From Boesenbergia rotunda (taxonomy: Eukaryota; Streptophyta; Magnoliopsida; Zingiberales; Zingiberaceae): a stretch of 64,000 nt of DNA. A program made the translations under genes and the position numbers. This document shows, in pieces, positions 1 through 11,135 of this stretch. Below the pieces are notes generated by a model, which was not told where the DNA came from, ran no database searches, and worked only from the letters and a program-made list of their open reading frames with translations. The first letter of the stretch is position 1. The number at the start of each line of letters is the position of its first letter. Where the stretch lies: positions 184,849 to 248,848 of the forward strand of contig JAGFNQ010000967.1 in NCBI GenBank assembly GCA_024364735.1, in the 5' to 3' direction.

Positions 1-818
1 GAGACTGCTACGGAAGACACCAGCGGAGACCAAAAGTAATTTCTAAGAGGCGGATAAGTAATTTCTACAGGGCTTGAAATGGAGAGGAAGACGGGGAGAA
101 CACAGCAGAAAGGCCAAAAGACAGGTACCTGATATTAGCCTAATAGGACTGACATTCAAAAGGAGGAATTAGAAGATTTGGGGGATCTTTCCTCGTCTTT
201 GTCCTCTTTGGTTCCTTGCTTTGGAATTAGAGGCGAAGACGAGCACTAGCTTAGCGAGCAACAGTCATTGGCCACTGCCGCTTCTTCTTCCCTGTGGCTC
301 GCGAGGTGACCTGCCTTTCACCTCATGGCAGCAACGAGGACAAAGACGCCCAAGGAACCGGCGTGCGCAAAGGGCTTCGCCGTCTCTGCTGCATGTCCAA
401 TCAATCCACTCCGGCCCCTCACTTTATTTTTTTACCTTCTTTTCATAGTTTTTATTCGTCCTTTACCTAGGCTTTCCGCAGGATTCGTTTCTCTCCCCCT
501 TCTTTCTCTTCTCTCTTCTCTTCCTTCATTCGAAAGATTATTGTTCCCTAGGGATTCCATTCCCACCTTGATCCACACCTCGAAGGAAACAGAGTGCGTT
601 CCTCCTCGATCATCCCCTCAAGGCACCTCCGCGCGCCTCCACATTGCCTACAATGATCGATTCATCCCTAGCCACGCCGAATCCAACTTCACCCTCTTCG
701 GCGTCTCGTCCCAACCTTCCGCCTCCTCGATCATCTTTTCGACGATTGATTTGTTTCTTCATCTTCATTTCATGAGGGTTTCCTGGATCATCTGATCAGT
801 TTTGTGCCAGGTCTCGCC
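1..818. other. Upstream region of the HMGB-like fragment
   Basis: No supported coding sequence. The stretch from about 420 to 560 is strongly pyrimidine-rich on the plus strand, as in many plant 5' leaders, and short open frames here (for example 325-795) are low-complexity and match nothing I recognise. It may hold the promoter and leader of the HMGB-like gene remnant that follows. No clear TATA box can be tied to a start. Confidence 0.3.
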
Positions 819-1232
819 GTGAAATGGGGGGAATTGAAGGCGGATGCCCCAAAGAAGGTAGACAACAAGTGCGGATCTCTAATCGATTTTTATTTACTTG
901 TTTAGTCCATTAGTAAACCATAGGATTCTATGGTTTGTGATATAACCTGTATTTTCTTGGTTTTGATGATATGGTGTTTCTGTTTTTAAACTTCTGATGG
1001 CTTGCTGTTAGGAAGTGATTGGAGTGAGCGAGTAAGAAACTGAGGAACACCAAGGCTGAGAATGACCCCAACAAGCCTAAGAGATCCCCAGGTGACTTCT
1101 TTGTGTTTATGTGAGTTTATTAAGGTCTATATTTTATTTCCTGTGATCACCTTGTTGATTCATGCTTGGATAGGCACGAAAGAGTTCAAAAAAACTTTTA
1201 AAGAAAAGCATCCCAACAACAAATTTGTGTCC
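819..1232 (+). pseudogene. Broken HMGB-type (HMG-box) chromatin protein gene, 5' exons only
   Basis: Plant HMGB proteins are small DNA-bending chromatin proteins with a basic N-terminus, one HMG box and an acidic tail. Three exon-like blocks fit this order. Block 819-868 reads like a basic HMGB N-terminus (...KADAPKKVDNK) and ends at a possible GT donor. Block 1012-1110 encodes NDPNKPKRSPGDFFVFM, matching the HMG-box start (DPNKPKRPPSAFFVFM). Block 1174-1232 encodes KEFKKTFKEKHPNNKFVSV, matching HMG-box helix 1-2. The blocks are separated by intron-like DNA with GT/AG edges. No ATG opens block 1, stop codons lie in block 2 before the HMG box, and the frame shifts between blocks 2 and 3. The second half of the box (GKAGGDKWKSL type) is not recognisable downstream. 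I conclude it is a dead or captured fragment, not a working gene. The family call rests on visible motifs only. Confidence 0.62.
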
Positions 1233-1699
1233 GTGATAAGATTCCTCTTTGTTCTTATTTTCTCTTCCTATTTTGTTTCATGTGATCACCTTGCAGATTT
1301 GTGGATCGCGTCGATAGTTCACGCCTTGATCTATTCGTGGTGGGTTGTTTTCCCCTAAAGGTTTCTCCGCCTCCTCGACATTGTCCTTTTTCTAGGGTGT
1401 CGGCCGCGGTCCCGAGTTTATTCATGATGGGGTTTTGGTTGGAATTTGCTGTATTTTTCGTCTTTTCTTATATCAAGATGTTAATTTTCTGCACTATTTG
1501 ATCTTTTTTTCCCGTGCAATTTCAGCTGATGATTATGGATCTTGAGCTTTTGAATTGTTGTTTTCCCAGATTAGTCTTTAATTTCTCGATCCAGAAACAC
1601 AAATAATGAAGCATCTGGAGTTAAAGAACTCTTAGTATTTCTTTTGAAACTTTGACGAGATGTTAAAGATTAGGATTTTCATGTCCCATGTAGTAGGTT

Positions 1700-3142
1700 A
1701 TGGATAGCTTGCAAAGGAAAGGGGGATTTGTCCCGGTGTCGCCCTCACAGACTCCCAGGTCTACTGAAAAGCACGCAAGAGAATTCCGATCGTTTGACGG
1801 GAGTGTTAACTTGAGTGGCAAGTTTGATAAGGAGAAGGAGGTCAATGTCCAAGTCGTCCTGAGATGCAGGTGAAAATACTTTGGCGTCGAAGATGAGACT
1901 TGTATCTCATATATTTATGGTTTTGCTTTACTAAATTTATGTATATTTTGATTGCACAATTTCAGGCCATTAAATGATGATAAGAAAAAGGCGAACACCC
2001 AGGTGGTCATATCTTGCAATGAGCACCGTCGAGAAGTTTCAGCTGCTCAGAATATTGCTAATAAGCTGATTGACAGAACCTTTACCTTCGACAAGGTATC
2101 TGGAACTCGGGCTTCAATATATTGTCAATGTACCTTTTACTATATGTATATGTATATTTTGAACTGTAGGTTTTTGGTCCAACCTCAAAGCAAAAGGATT
2201 TGTTTGACCAAGCTGTCGCTCCTATAGTGAATGAAGTTCTTGAAGGCTACAATTGCACCATATTTGTATATGGACAGACAGGCACTGGAAAAACCTATAG
2301 AATGGAAGGTGGAGGAAGGAAAGCAAAGGTAGGTTTTCCCTGAAAATGTAAACTGAAACTATTGCTGCCACTGCACTTCTATTTTGTCTATAAGTTATTT
2401 AACTTCATTGTAGAATGGAGAGTTTCCAAGCGACGCTGGAGTTATCCCGAGGGTGGTGAAACAAATATTTGAGATATTGGAGGCACAATGTGCCGAGTAC
2501 AGCATGAAAGTCACATTCCTTGAACTGTACAATGAGGAAATAACTGATCTTTTGGCCCCTGATGAATCAAAATTCTCTGATGACAAGAACAAGAAGCCTA
2601 TCGCTTTGATGGATGATGGGAAGAGTGGTGTTTTGGTGAGAGGATTGGAGGAGGAGGTTGTCTATACTGCTGGTGAAATCTACAAAATCTTGGACAAAGG
2701 GTCTGCGAAAAGGCGGACTGCAGAGACCTTACTAAACAAACAAAGCAGCAGATCCCACTCTATCTTTTCCATTACAATTCACATCAAGGAGATTACTCCT
2801 GAAGGAGAAGAAATAATTAAATCTGGAAAACTTAATCTTGTTGATCTTGCTGGTTCAGAAAATATATCACGATCAGGAGCTAGATATGTGAGTAAATATT
2901 TCATTTTTACAAGTAGGAAATTAGGAATAGGTTTTTGTTAATTGATACTTTTCTGTATTCCCTAGTAAAATTGGCTATCAATTACAGTTCTGCCACCCAT
3001 TTCCATCATACCTACCTAACTTCATTCTTATTGATTTTGAGTTCATGAACATCCACCACTACAGGGTAGAGCAAGGGAAGCAGGGGAGATAAATAAAAGT
3101 TTGCTCACACTTGGCCGTGTATTACCAACAATTCGAATATGA
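1700..3142 (+). pseudogene. Truncated kinesin-5 (KIN-5/BimC type) motor gene, exons 1-5
   Basis: Kinesin-5 motors are plus-end-directed, tetrameric microtubule motors of the spindle and phragmoplast. Exons with canonical GT/AG edges are 1700-1869, 1966-2095, 2170-2328, 2414-2887 and 3065 onward. The start ATG at 1700 gives an N-terminus with SPSQTPRS and VNVQVVLRCRP, typical of plant kinesin-5. The P-loop GQTGTGKT lies in exon 3. Exon 4 carries NKQSSRSHS (switch I) and LNLVDLAGSE (switch II). Exon 5 starts with GRAREAGEINKSLLTLGRV, then departs from the family and meets a stop at 3140-3142. The rest of the motor (YRDSKLTRLL region), neck linker, stalk and tail are absent. The frame is open across exons 1-4, but two residues look odd: R in TYRMEG, where T is usual, and Y before GRAR, where E is usual. 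A short motor-only protein is conceivable but unlikely to work. The HMGB remnant lies about 470 bp upstream. Confidence 0.85.
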
Positions 3143-4087
3143 TGATGTCAGAAGTGAATGGAGTGAATTCGTCTACTCATATATAGGTGTCTAAATTGAT
3201 GGTGTACTTAGGATACATATTTTGTTCTTTCATTATGGATTTTAGATATACTTATGGATATATATTTTGGTTATATATACTTGTGGATTTGTGGATATAT
3301 ACTTGTGTATTGATGAATTCGTTGATATATATTCATCATTTTGAATGGATAATTGTTTAATCCAATTAATGTATTTAAGTTGTGTATATATATATATATA
3401 TTGGAATATTATTGTATAATAAAATATTATTTAATTTTAATGAAGTAAAAAATATTTTTACTTCACTCTTTTATTAAATTAGTGTGTTGGTAATTGACAA
3501 TTACTTCATTAAATTAAAATTATATTATAATAAAATATGATTATTTACCTCAATAATAAAATTTGCTGGTGAAGTAATCAAAAATAAAACACTTCATCCA
3601 TTTAAATTGTGATGAAGTTAAAAAAATATTTACTTCATCACAATTTAATAATTGTGAAGTTGTTTCAAATCTATTACTTCTATATAATACAAAACAATGA
3701 AGTCTTTTAAATCGATTACTATGTCAATAAATAATAACTGTGAAGTACATATCATCTATTACTTCGTCGCATTACAAAACTACTAAAGCAACAGATATTT
3801 TTTTACTTCAACAATCAATTTAAACTGTAAAGTTATATATCATCGATTACTTCAGCACTTTACAAAACCAACAAAGTAAAAGACAAGTTTTTACTTCAGA
3901 ATCGGTCTAAATCTGAACCGGTTTGCCTCATTGAACCGGTAAAAGACTTCGCTATTTTCATGGATATGACTTCGGTGATATGACGAAGTAAAATAATCCC
4001 TTTTTACTTCACGTGCGTCTACTTCGGTAATTATCTATCTATGACTTCGGTGAATATACGAAGTAAATTAAGGAAATTCTACTAGTG
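3143..4087. mobile_element. AT-rich subterminal-repeat region ending in a CACTA-like terminus
   Basis: From about 3430 the DNA is AT-rich and holds many short copies of TACTTCA/TGAAGTA and ACTTCGGT motifs in both orientations. This resembles the subterminal repeat zones of CACTA (En/Spm) transposons. The right edge reads ...GGAAATTCTACTAGTG, whose reverse complement begins CACTAGTAGAATTTCC, a CACTA-type terminal inverted repeat. Immediately to the right, gypsy pol sequence begins abruptly at 4088, which fits a transposon boundary. I cannot find a matching left terminus between 1 and 4087, so the element may start outside the window, or the call may be wrong. A Helitron end (CTAG) was considered. 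Confidence 0.45.
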
Positions 4088-5794
4088 AGGAATGACAAGA
4101 ATACCCGATTCATAAGGTCCATAAACATAGAAGGAGCATTTGTCACGCCGATTGGCATAACAACGAACTCAAAGTGCCCGTACCTTGTTCGGAAAGCCAT
4201 CTTCGGAATATCCTCCTGTTTTACTCTAACTTGATGATAACCAGACCTCAGATCAATTTTTGAGAAAACAGTGGCTCCCTTTAATTGGTCAAACATGTCA
4301 TCTATCCTCGGAAGGGGATACCTGTTCTTGATCGTTACGTTGTTCAGCGCTCGATAATCTATACACATTCGTATAGATCCGTCCTTCTTCTTCACAAACA
4401 GTACCGGAGCTCCCCACGGGGAATGACTAGGGCAAATAAACCCTTATCCAGTAACTCCTGTAGCTGTTCTTGAAGCTCCTTTAATTCAACCGGCACCATA
4501 CGGTAAGGTGCCTTGGAGATCGGGTTAGTACCAGGAACCAATTCGATCTCGAATTCCACTTCTCTATCAGGAGCTAATCCTGGTAATTCATCTGGGAATA
4601 CCTCTGGGTAATCACATACAACCCTGACATCCTCCAGCTTCTGGTTCTTCATTTGACTGGCATCAACCACATATGCTAGAAATCCAGTACATCCTTTGTC
4701 TAACATCTTCTGAGCTTGGAGAGTTGATAAGCATTTTCTGGTTCTTTTCCTTGGCTCTCCAACGAATTCAAACATAGAACCTGCCTCAGGTCGAAAGACC
4801 ACCTTTCGCTTACGGCACTCAATAGAAGCACCGTATTTACCCAGAAAATCCATTCCCATTATAACATCGTAATTTTGCATGTCGAGTACTAACAGATCGC
4901 AGTAGAGTTCTCTTTCTGCGATTCTGACCGGCACCGCACGCAGCACGTGGGTGGATGTCATTATTTCTCCCCAAGGCAGGGTTGTTAAGAACTTGCAATC
5001 TAACACTTGTGGAAGCATATCTATCTTCTTGGTATATAGCACAGAAATGAACGAGTGCGTTGCCCCAGTATCAAATAATGCAGTAGCGTACTAACTGAAA
5101 ATAAGTATCTGACCTGTGACAACCGTAGAAGCTTCCGCAGCGTCCTCCTTGGTAACCAAGAAAACCCTGGCATTCGTCATAGTCGGTTGGGCCTCCAGCA
5201 TCGGGGTACCTTCCAGCTCAGCTTGCATATAGTGTAGTTTCGCTGGGGCACCTTGGTACTGGATGAGTTGTTGGGAAGGTGCCTGGCTCTTGGTAGGACA
5301 GTAAGCCGCCATATGCCCTTCCACTCCACAGGTGAAGCACCAATTCGTACCTCTTCGACATTCCCCGGGGTGCCTTTTTCCGCATGTCGCGCACAGGATA
5401 GGCTTGGCCTGTTTATTTGCTGGGCCTCCTTGAGGGTTGTTCCATGGCTTCCGTTTACCACTCTGGTCTCCCTTCCAGTTGTTATTGGCGCCCTGGGGTT
5501 TTTGCCCTCCTGAGCGGTGATGAAAGTAAAACATCAAAGATAATGAAAGGAAGAATCGAGAATCCTGGAGTGAACTTGATCCATAATTTCATTTAGCGCC
5601 TTCCTTTGTTGATTGATATTGTTTAGATAGTGCTCAGTGAGTAGGGCGCTACTAAACAGCTCCTCGGCGGTCTGCGGTCGGTTAACTCCGCCGGCCACGT
5701 TCAGAGCTATTTCGGGCCGCAACATCTTCAGCATAAGTCAGACCCTTTCTTTCTCGGTGTGGACCAGCTCGGGGCATAGGCGAGCTCGTCGATT
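4088..5794 (-). pseudogene. Ty3/gypsy chromovirus internal fragment: gag zinc knuckle, protease, partial RT
   Basis: On the minus strand this reads gag end, protease, then the start of reverse transcriptase. Around 5534-5734 is a gag C-terminal part (RPEIALNVAGGVNRPQTAEEL). At 5091-5537 are zinc-binding motifs, including CFTCGVEGHMAAYCP (CCHC knuckle). At 4392-5042 is the aspartic protease and linker, with VIMGMDFLGKYGA and CDYPEVFPDELPGL. RT runs below 4395 with KKKDGSIRMCIDYRALN and SKIDLRSGYHQVRV, and stops at about 4088 in the motif RVFLSFL, before the catalytic YIDD-like box. Frames are interrupted by stops and shifts. The sequence is nearly identical to the RT/protease part of the neighbouring copy at 10640-11530, so it is the same family. 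Its 5' side joins directly to a truncated LTR at 5795. Confidence 0.85.
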
Positions 5795-8264
5795 GATGCT
5801 TAACTTTTAAAATCATACTTTTAAATACTTAAACATAATCATCACATCATTGGGGTCCCCGGCTTGTACCACATACATACATCATGTGCGCGCATCCCTA
5901 AGTAAATACGAGGTAGCTAGTCTCAACCTACTAGGGTAAGGACAGCTACGGTAGACCCAGAACCGTGGACAGCATAGTCGGTAGTCCAAAACCGGGGCGT
6001 TCCTAAGGTGCCCATCCCTGTTGGACAGCTTCGATAGTCCCAGAACTGTGGACAGCATAGTCGGTAGGCCAGAACCGGGGCGTTCTTAAGGTGCCCATCC
6101 CTTGGACCCATACTTCGGTCCGGTACAAGCTCATTCATAAAGTAAAATAATTTTACATGCTTCATCATTCATAAGACATCCATAGCATACTTAGACATAA
6201 CATAGCTTTGTTACTTAAAGCATGACATAAAGCATACTTGACCTTTCATTGTTCATACTTAATGCATAGCATCATGATGCCTTAAAGGCATGAGCATTAT
6301 CTTCATTCATAAATCATGGCATGCATCTTTATTCATAAAACATGACATGCTTACATAAAATATCATTCTTGTTCATAGTGCTTACATTAACTTCATTCAT
6401 AAACATGGCATGCTTACATAAAACATCTTTCTTGTTCATAGTGCTTGCTTGATCACGGCATGTAAGTTAAGCATTGCATTATATTCATTAAACATGACAT
6501 GTTTACATAGACCATTATCCTAATCCATAGAGCTTGCATGATCATGATATATAAGGTGAGCATTGCATTTCATACAGAAGCATGGTATCCATCACAAGCA
6601 TGCATAGGTAGGACTTCTCTAAACATGCTACATACTATCTAAGTGCATGACATAGAACATAAGACATTCATGAATAATCCCAATTACGCATGGCATCTAA
6701 CATGAACATACAACATGAAACATAGTACTTAAGGTTAGGGTTATAGGTAACATAATTTCTACTACATGCTTGAACCTTTATATATATATCATAATGAGCC
6801 ATAAACCATCATTCTTCGAACCCTAACTCCACCTAAACCCCATTTACATGGCTTGGCCGAAACATGTAAGGGAGGGTTCCATCATTCAAATGACATGTAA
6901 GGTAGCATAAGGGAAAGAAACAACTATACATTACCCATAAGACCATAGGAAGCCATTAGGGCTCATGATTAGGGTTCACCCTAACTTTTAGCCCTACTTT
7001 CTAGGGTTGGCCGAAACCTTACAAGGCCATGGGTACATGGAAAAACATTTCATAAAGTTCCCAATTAACCATTAAACACCAACCATACCATACCATAGGG
7101 GCCTTTGGAACCCATACTTGAAGTAAACCCTAACTTTTAGCCCAACTTCTCATCTTGGCCGAAACCCTACAAGGGTCACAAGGCTTGTAAAAATTCATAT
7201 CAATCACCATTAATCCCCTTGTAACATGAGGAAACATAAGAAGCTTGCTTGAAGAGTTAGATCTAAACACCAACCATGAAAACATAGTGGTGGCCGAAAC
7301 CCTAAAGGGTATTAGGGTACACCAAAAATTCTCCAAATCCTATTTTATTCTTTATACATCATAACAGAACATTAGAAAGCATAAGTGGAATTTTTAATAT
7401 CACGTTGGACCCAAAACCCATGGTGGCCGAAACCCTAGGGTTAGGGTTCATGACATTTTTTTTTCAACATAAGATCCCAAATAAACTTTATATTATGATA
7501 ACTTCATGGAAAGCTATTATACCACAGGTGAGGGAGTCTTATCTTAGATTATCTTGGTTTTAGACCTTAGATTTGGGAGAAGGATGAAGACCTTGTTGCT
7601 TTTTGACCACCTCTAGCCTTTGTAACCTTGAACAAGAACCTTGGATCTTGAAGGAGAGGACTTCTTGTGAACTTTTTCCAAGGAAAACCCCTCCTATGGG
7701 GTTCGGCTAGAAGGAGGAAGAAGGAGAAGAGAAAGGGCTTGGTGGATGAAGAGAAGAGGAATAACTCTTAGGTGTTAAGTTATCTCCCATTTATACACAA
7801 TGAAGAGGGGCAAGTGAAGAGACATGGTGCCTCCTCTCATGGTGACTCTTCACTTCCTTTAGCCTTAACAAAAATCTACTTCGTTCCCTCATAGCACTCC
7901 CTTGCTAGGTGAATTGGTTAGTGCATGCATGGTGGTACATGAGGTCCAAGGTTCAATCCTTGGTCCATGCACCCATTTTTTTATTTTATTTCGAAAATTT
8001 CCCTAAAACTCACCCATAATCATGCTAATATTCCTAGTTAAAATCTATTTATTTTTATATTAAATTCTACCTAAAATTCACCAATAATCATGGTACTAGA
8101 AAACCCATATAAGGCCAATTAGTACTTAGTTTCTCAATTTAAATGAGAAAATCATGGATTTCTAGGCTAAGGTTCGTACTAATATTTCTAAGTCCCTTGG
8201 AAAATTATCTAGACATGCTCATTATTTTAAAGAAAATATTAAGAAAATTTTCCGGGTCGTTACA
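5795..8264 (-). repeat. Chromovirus LTR, truncated copy (3' LTR of the 8265-12304 element)
   Basis: This is the same sequence as 13284-15661, starting at a shared GATGCTTAAC block and running to TCGGGTCGTTACA-type ends. On the minus strand it starts TGTAACGACCCGG, a common gypsy LTR start. The 3' part of the LTR (about 1 kb present in the other copy) is missing at its left edge, where gag sequence begins. It contains a duplicated block of about 75 bp around 5945-6100 (AGAACCGTGGACAGCATAGTCGG type). It also has a tRNA-like block near 7903-7977. The purine tract next to it (8265-8278, read on the minus strand GAGGTATGGGGGAT) is the polypurine tract of the adjacent internal region. Confidence 0.85.
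7903..7977 (+). repeat. tRNA-like (A-box/B-box) block inside the chromovirus LTR
   Basis: The block reads like a pol III internal promoter: an A-box-like GAATTGGTTAGTGCATG and a B-box-like AGGTTCAATCC, about 30 bp apart, followed by CTTGGTCCATGCACCC and a T-run. A matching block sits in the other LTR at about 15288-15361. No full cloverleaf forms that I can see, so this is more likely a fossil SINE head than a tRNA gene. Confidence 0.4.
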
Positions 8265-8298
8265 ATCCCCCATACCTCTTCAAAGTTCGTCCTCAAAC

Positions 8299-9510
8299 TT
8301 AAAATAGCTCCGGGTACTTGCGCCTCATCTCGTCCTCGCGTTCCCAGGTAGCTTCCTTGAATAGTTGACTTTGCCATAAGACCTTGACTAAGGGTACCTC
8401 CTTACTCCTTAGCTTCATGACTTCCCGATCCAAGATCTGGATCGGTCTGCTTTCATAACTTAGGTCCTCTTGAACTTGTACTGTCCGTGGCTCGATCACT
8501 TGATCCATATTTGGGATACACTTTTTAAGCATTGACACGTGAAACACGTTATGGATAGCCGACATCTCTAGAGGCAGCTCTAGCTCATATGCTACCTTAC
8601 CGACTCTTTTCAGAATCAGGTACGGCCCCACATAACGCGGACTTAGTTTTCCTTTCCTCCCAAATCTCGTCACCCCTTTCATAGGAGCCACTTTGAGGAA
8701 CACCAAATCTCCAACATTAAATTCCAGTGGTCTACGCCGGACATCTGCATAACTCTTCTACCGGCTCTGAGCAGCTTCTGTTCGTTGTCGAATGTTCTGT
8801 ATAGCTTGGGTGGTGCTGTCGATGACATCCGTTGTGAGTCCCATTTCCTTCCTTTCACCACCTTCGTACCAACAGATCGGAGACCTACATCTCCTCCCAT
8901 ATAAGGCTTAATAAGGTGCCATTCCGATAGTAGCTTGGTAGCTATTATTGTAAGCGAATTCCGCTAAACATAGATATCGACACCAGCTCCCTTTGAAATC
9001 CAAGGCACAAGCCCGCAACATGTCCTCTAGTACTTGATTCACTCGTTCGATTTGCACATCAGTATGAGGGTGAAAAGCTGTACTGAATCGTAATTTTGTA
9101 CCAAGAGACTTCTGAACACATTCCCAAAAATGCGAAGTAAAGCGACCATCCCTATCTGAGATGATGGTCTTGGGAACTCCATAAAGTCTGATTATCTCCT
9201 TAACATATAACTGAGCCAGTTGCTCCATTGAATCAGTCATCTTGATTGCCAGGAAGTGAGCAGACTTCGTCATCCTGTCCACGATTACCCAAATCGCATC
9301 ATATCCATTCGTAGTCCTGGGAAGTCCTGAAATAAAGTCCATAGAGATGTCTTCCCACTTCCACTCCGGAATCGCGAGTGGCTGTAAAACTCCTTCGTGT
9401 CGCTGGTATTTTGCTTTTACTTGCTTGCAAGTCATGCAAGCATTAACATGCTGCGCCACATCCCTCTTCATACTGGACCACCAAAACTTCTCCTTCAGAT
9501 CTTGATACAT
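8299..9510 (-). pseudogene. Integrase and chromodomain-like C-terminus of the chromovirus
   Basis: The integrase of a gypsy element inserts the cDNA, and the chromodomain-like tail is thought to steer insertion towards certain chromatin. At 8908-9510 the zinc-binding end (CMTCKQVKAKYQRHEG), the catalytic core start (WEDISMDFISGLPRT) and IISDRDGRFTSHFWE are visible. At 8299-8706 the region has GPYLILKRVGKVAYELELP (GPY/F module), HNVFHVSMLKK and the tail RPIQILDREVMKLRSKEVP...VLWQ, ending TWEREDEMRRKYPELF. The three pieces 8299-8706, 8679-8900 and 8908-9510 lie in different frames, so at least two frameshifts break the protein. Confidence 0.85.
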
Positions 9511-10349
9511 TTTGTAGATCCTGGATGCATCGAATAAGGGGTTCCGTGAGCTTCTGCTAGTATTTGTCTTCGAAGCTCCGAATCATTAGGAATACATAGA
9601 CGGTCCCTAAGGTAGAATACTCCCCGGTAGGCGATATGAAAACCATCACCCTTTCCTTCTAGGATCTCCTGTTTTATTTTCTGAAGACTCAGATCACCAT
9701 TTTGTTTTTCCAATATGTCCTCAAACAGCGTGGGGGATATTGTCATGGTGGAAAGCCGTCCGGAGATGACCTCGACTCCAAAATTCATAATCTCTCTTTC
9801 GAGTGGTCGGGGTAATATAGATATGGACATCAAGGTGGCACTTGACTTCCGGCTGAGTGCATCGGCCACTTTGTTTGCCTTTCCTGGATGGTAGAGGATC
9901 TCGCAGTCATACTCCTTCACCAGCTCAAGCCATCGGCGTTGTCTCATATTCAGGTCTTTCTGAGTGAAGAAATATCGCAGACTCTGGTGGTCTGTGTAAA
10001 TCCTACACTGCACTCTATACAGATAATGCCTCGATATCTTAAGAGCGAAGACCACCGCGGCCAGTTCCAGATCATGAGTGGGGTAATTCTGTTTATGTTC
10101 CTTGAGTTGTCTAGAGGCGTAGGCAATAACCTTTCCATTCTGCATAAGTACAGCTCCAAGTCCCAGTTTGGAGGCATCGCTATATATGTCGAAGCTCTGA
10201 TTACATTCTGGAAGGGTAAGGATTGGAGCGCTTGTAAGTCTCCTTTTTAGTTCTAGGAAACTCCTTTCACAGTTCTCCGTCCATTCATACTTCTTATCCT
10301 TCCGGGTGAGAGCCGTTAAAGGGGCTGCAATCCTCGAGAAGCCCTCCAT
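9495..10349 (-). pseudogene. Chromovirus RNase H and integrase H2C2 start
   Basis: This open segment of 284 codons covers the RT thumb/RNase H linker (GFSRIAAPLTALTRKDKKYEW), then RNase H with FDIYSDASKLGLGAVLMQ, the VIAYASRQLKEHKQNYPTHDLEL stretch and YTDHQSLRYFFTQ, then KANKVADALSRKSS. The start of the integrase zinc finger (HGTPYSMHPGSTK) is at the end. It runs into a frameshift at about 9500, where integrase continues in another frame. Upstream it is cut from RT by an in-frame TAG at about 10416-10418. Confidence 0.87.
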
Positions 10350-10415
10350 AAATTTTCGATAATAGCCTGCCAGCCCAAGGAAACTTCTAATTTCGCTGGT
10401 GTTCTTTGGCCGGTT

Positions 10416-11117
10416 CTAGTTATTCACAGCTTTAATCATTGTTGGATCTACCATAACCCCATCTTTGGAACTGATATGGCCCAAAAAGCCTACTTGGTCG
10501 AGCCAGAACTCACATTTGGAGAATTTTGCGTACAGTTGCTTTTCTCGAAGAATCTGTAAGACCATCCTCAGGTGCTCGGCGTGCTCTCCTTGGGTCCTCG
10601 AATAAATAAGGATATCATCGATGAAGACGATCATAAATTTGTCAAGGAAAGATAAGAATACCCGATTCATAAGGTCCATAAACATAGCAGGAGCATTTGT
10701 CACGCCGAAGGGCATAACAACGAACTCAAAGTGCCCGTACCTTGTTCGAAAAGCCGTCTTCGGAATACCCTCCTGTTTTACTCTAACTTGATGATAACCA
10801 GACCTCAGATCAATTTTCGAGAAAACAGTGGCTCCCTTTAATTGGTCAAACAGGTCATCTATCCTCGGAAGGGGATACATGTTCTTGATCGTTACGTTGT
10901 TCAGCGCTCGATAATCTATACACATTCGCATAGATCCGTCCTTCTTCTTCACAAACAGTACCGGAGCTCCCCACGGGGAATGACTAGGGTGAATAAATCC
11001 CTTATCCAGTAACTCCTGTAGTTGTTCTTGAAGCTCCTTTAATTCAACCGGCGCCATACGGTAAGGTGCATTGGAGATCGGGTTAGTACCAGGAACCAAT
11101 TCGATCTCGAATTCCAC
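10416..11117 (-). pseudogene. Chromovirus reverse transcriptase segment
   Basis: The segment has 233 codons with the full RT palm core: DYRALNNVTIKNMYPLPRIDD, SKIDLRSGYHQVRV, FGVTNAPAMFMDLMNRVF and the catalytic FIDDILIYSRT. It ends KAVNN followed by TAG, where relatives continue WNRPK, so a Trp codon has probably become a stop. A second stop separates it from the protease part just upstream at 11136. It closely matches the truncated RT at 4088-4395. Confidence 0.9.
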
Positions 11118-11135
11118 TTCTCTATCAGGAGCTAA

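Noticed and set aside
4039..4087. Helitron 3' end (CTAG)
   Set aside because: A hairpin ACTTCG...CGAAGT exists but lies about 20 bp from the end and is short. The CACTA-like reading fits the subterminal repeats better.
7903..7977. Functional tRNA gene
   Set aside because: I could not fold a full cloverleaf, and the block is copied with the LTR. It is kept only as a tRNA-like block.
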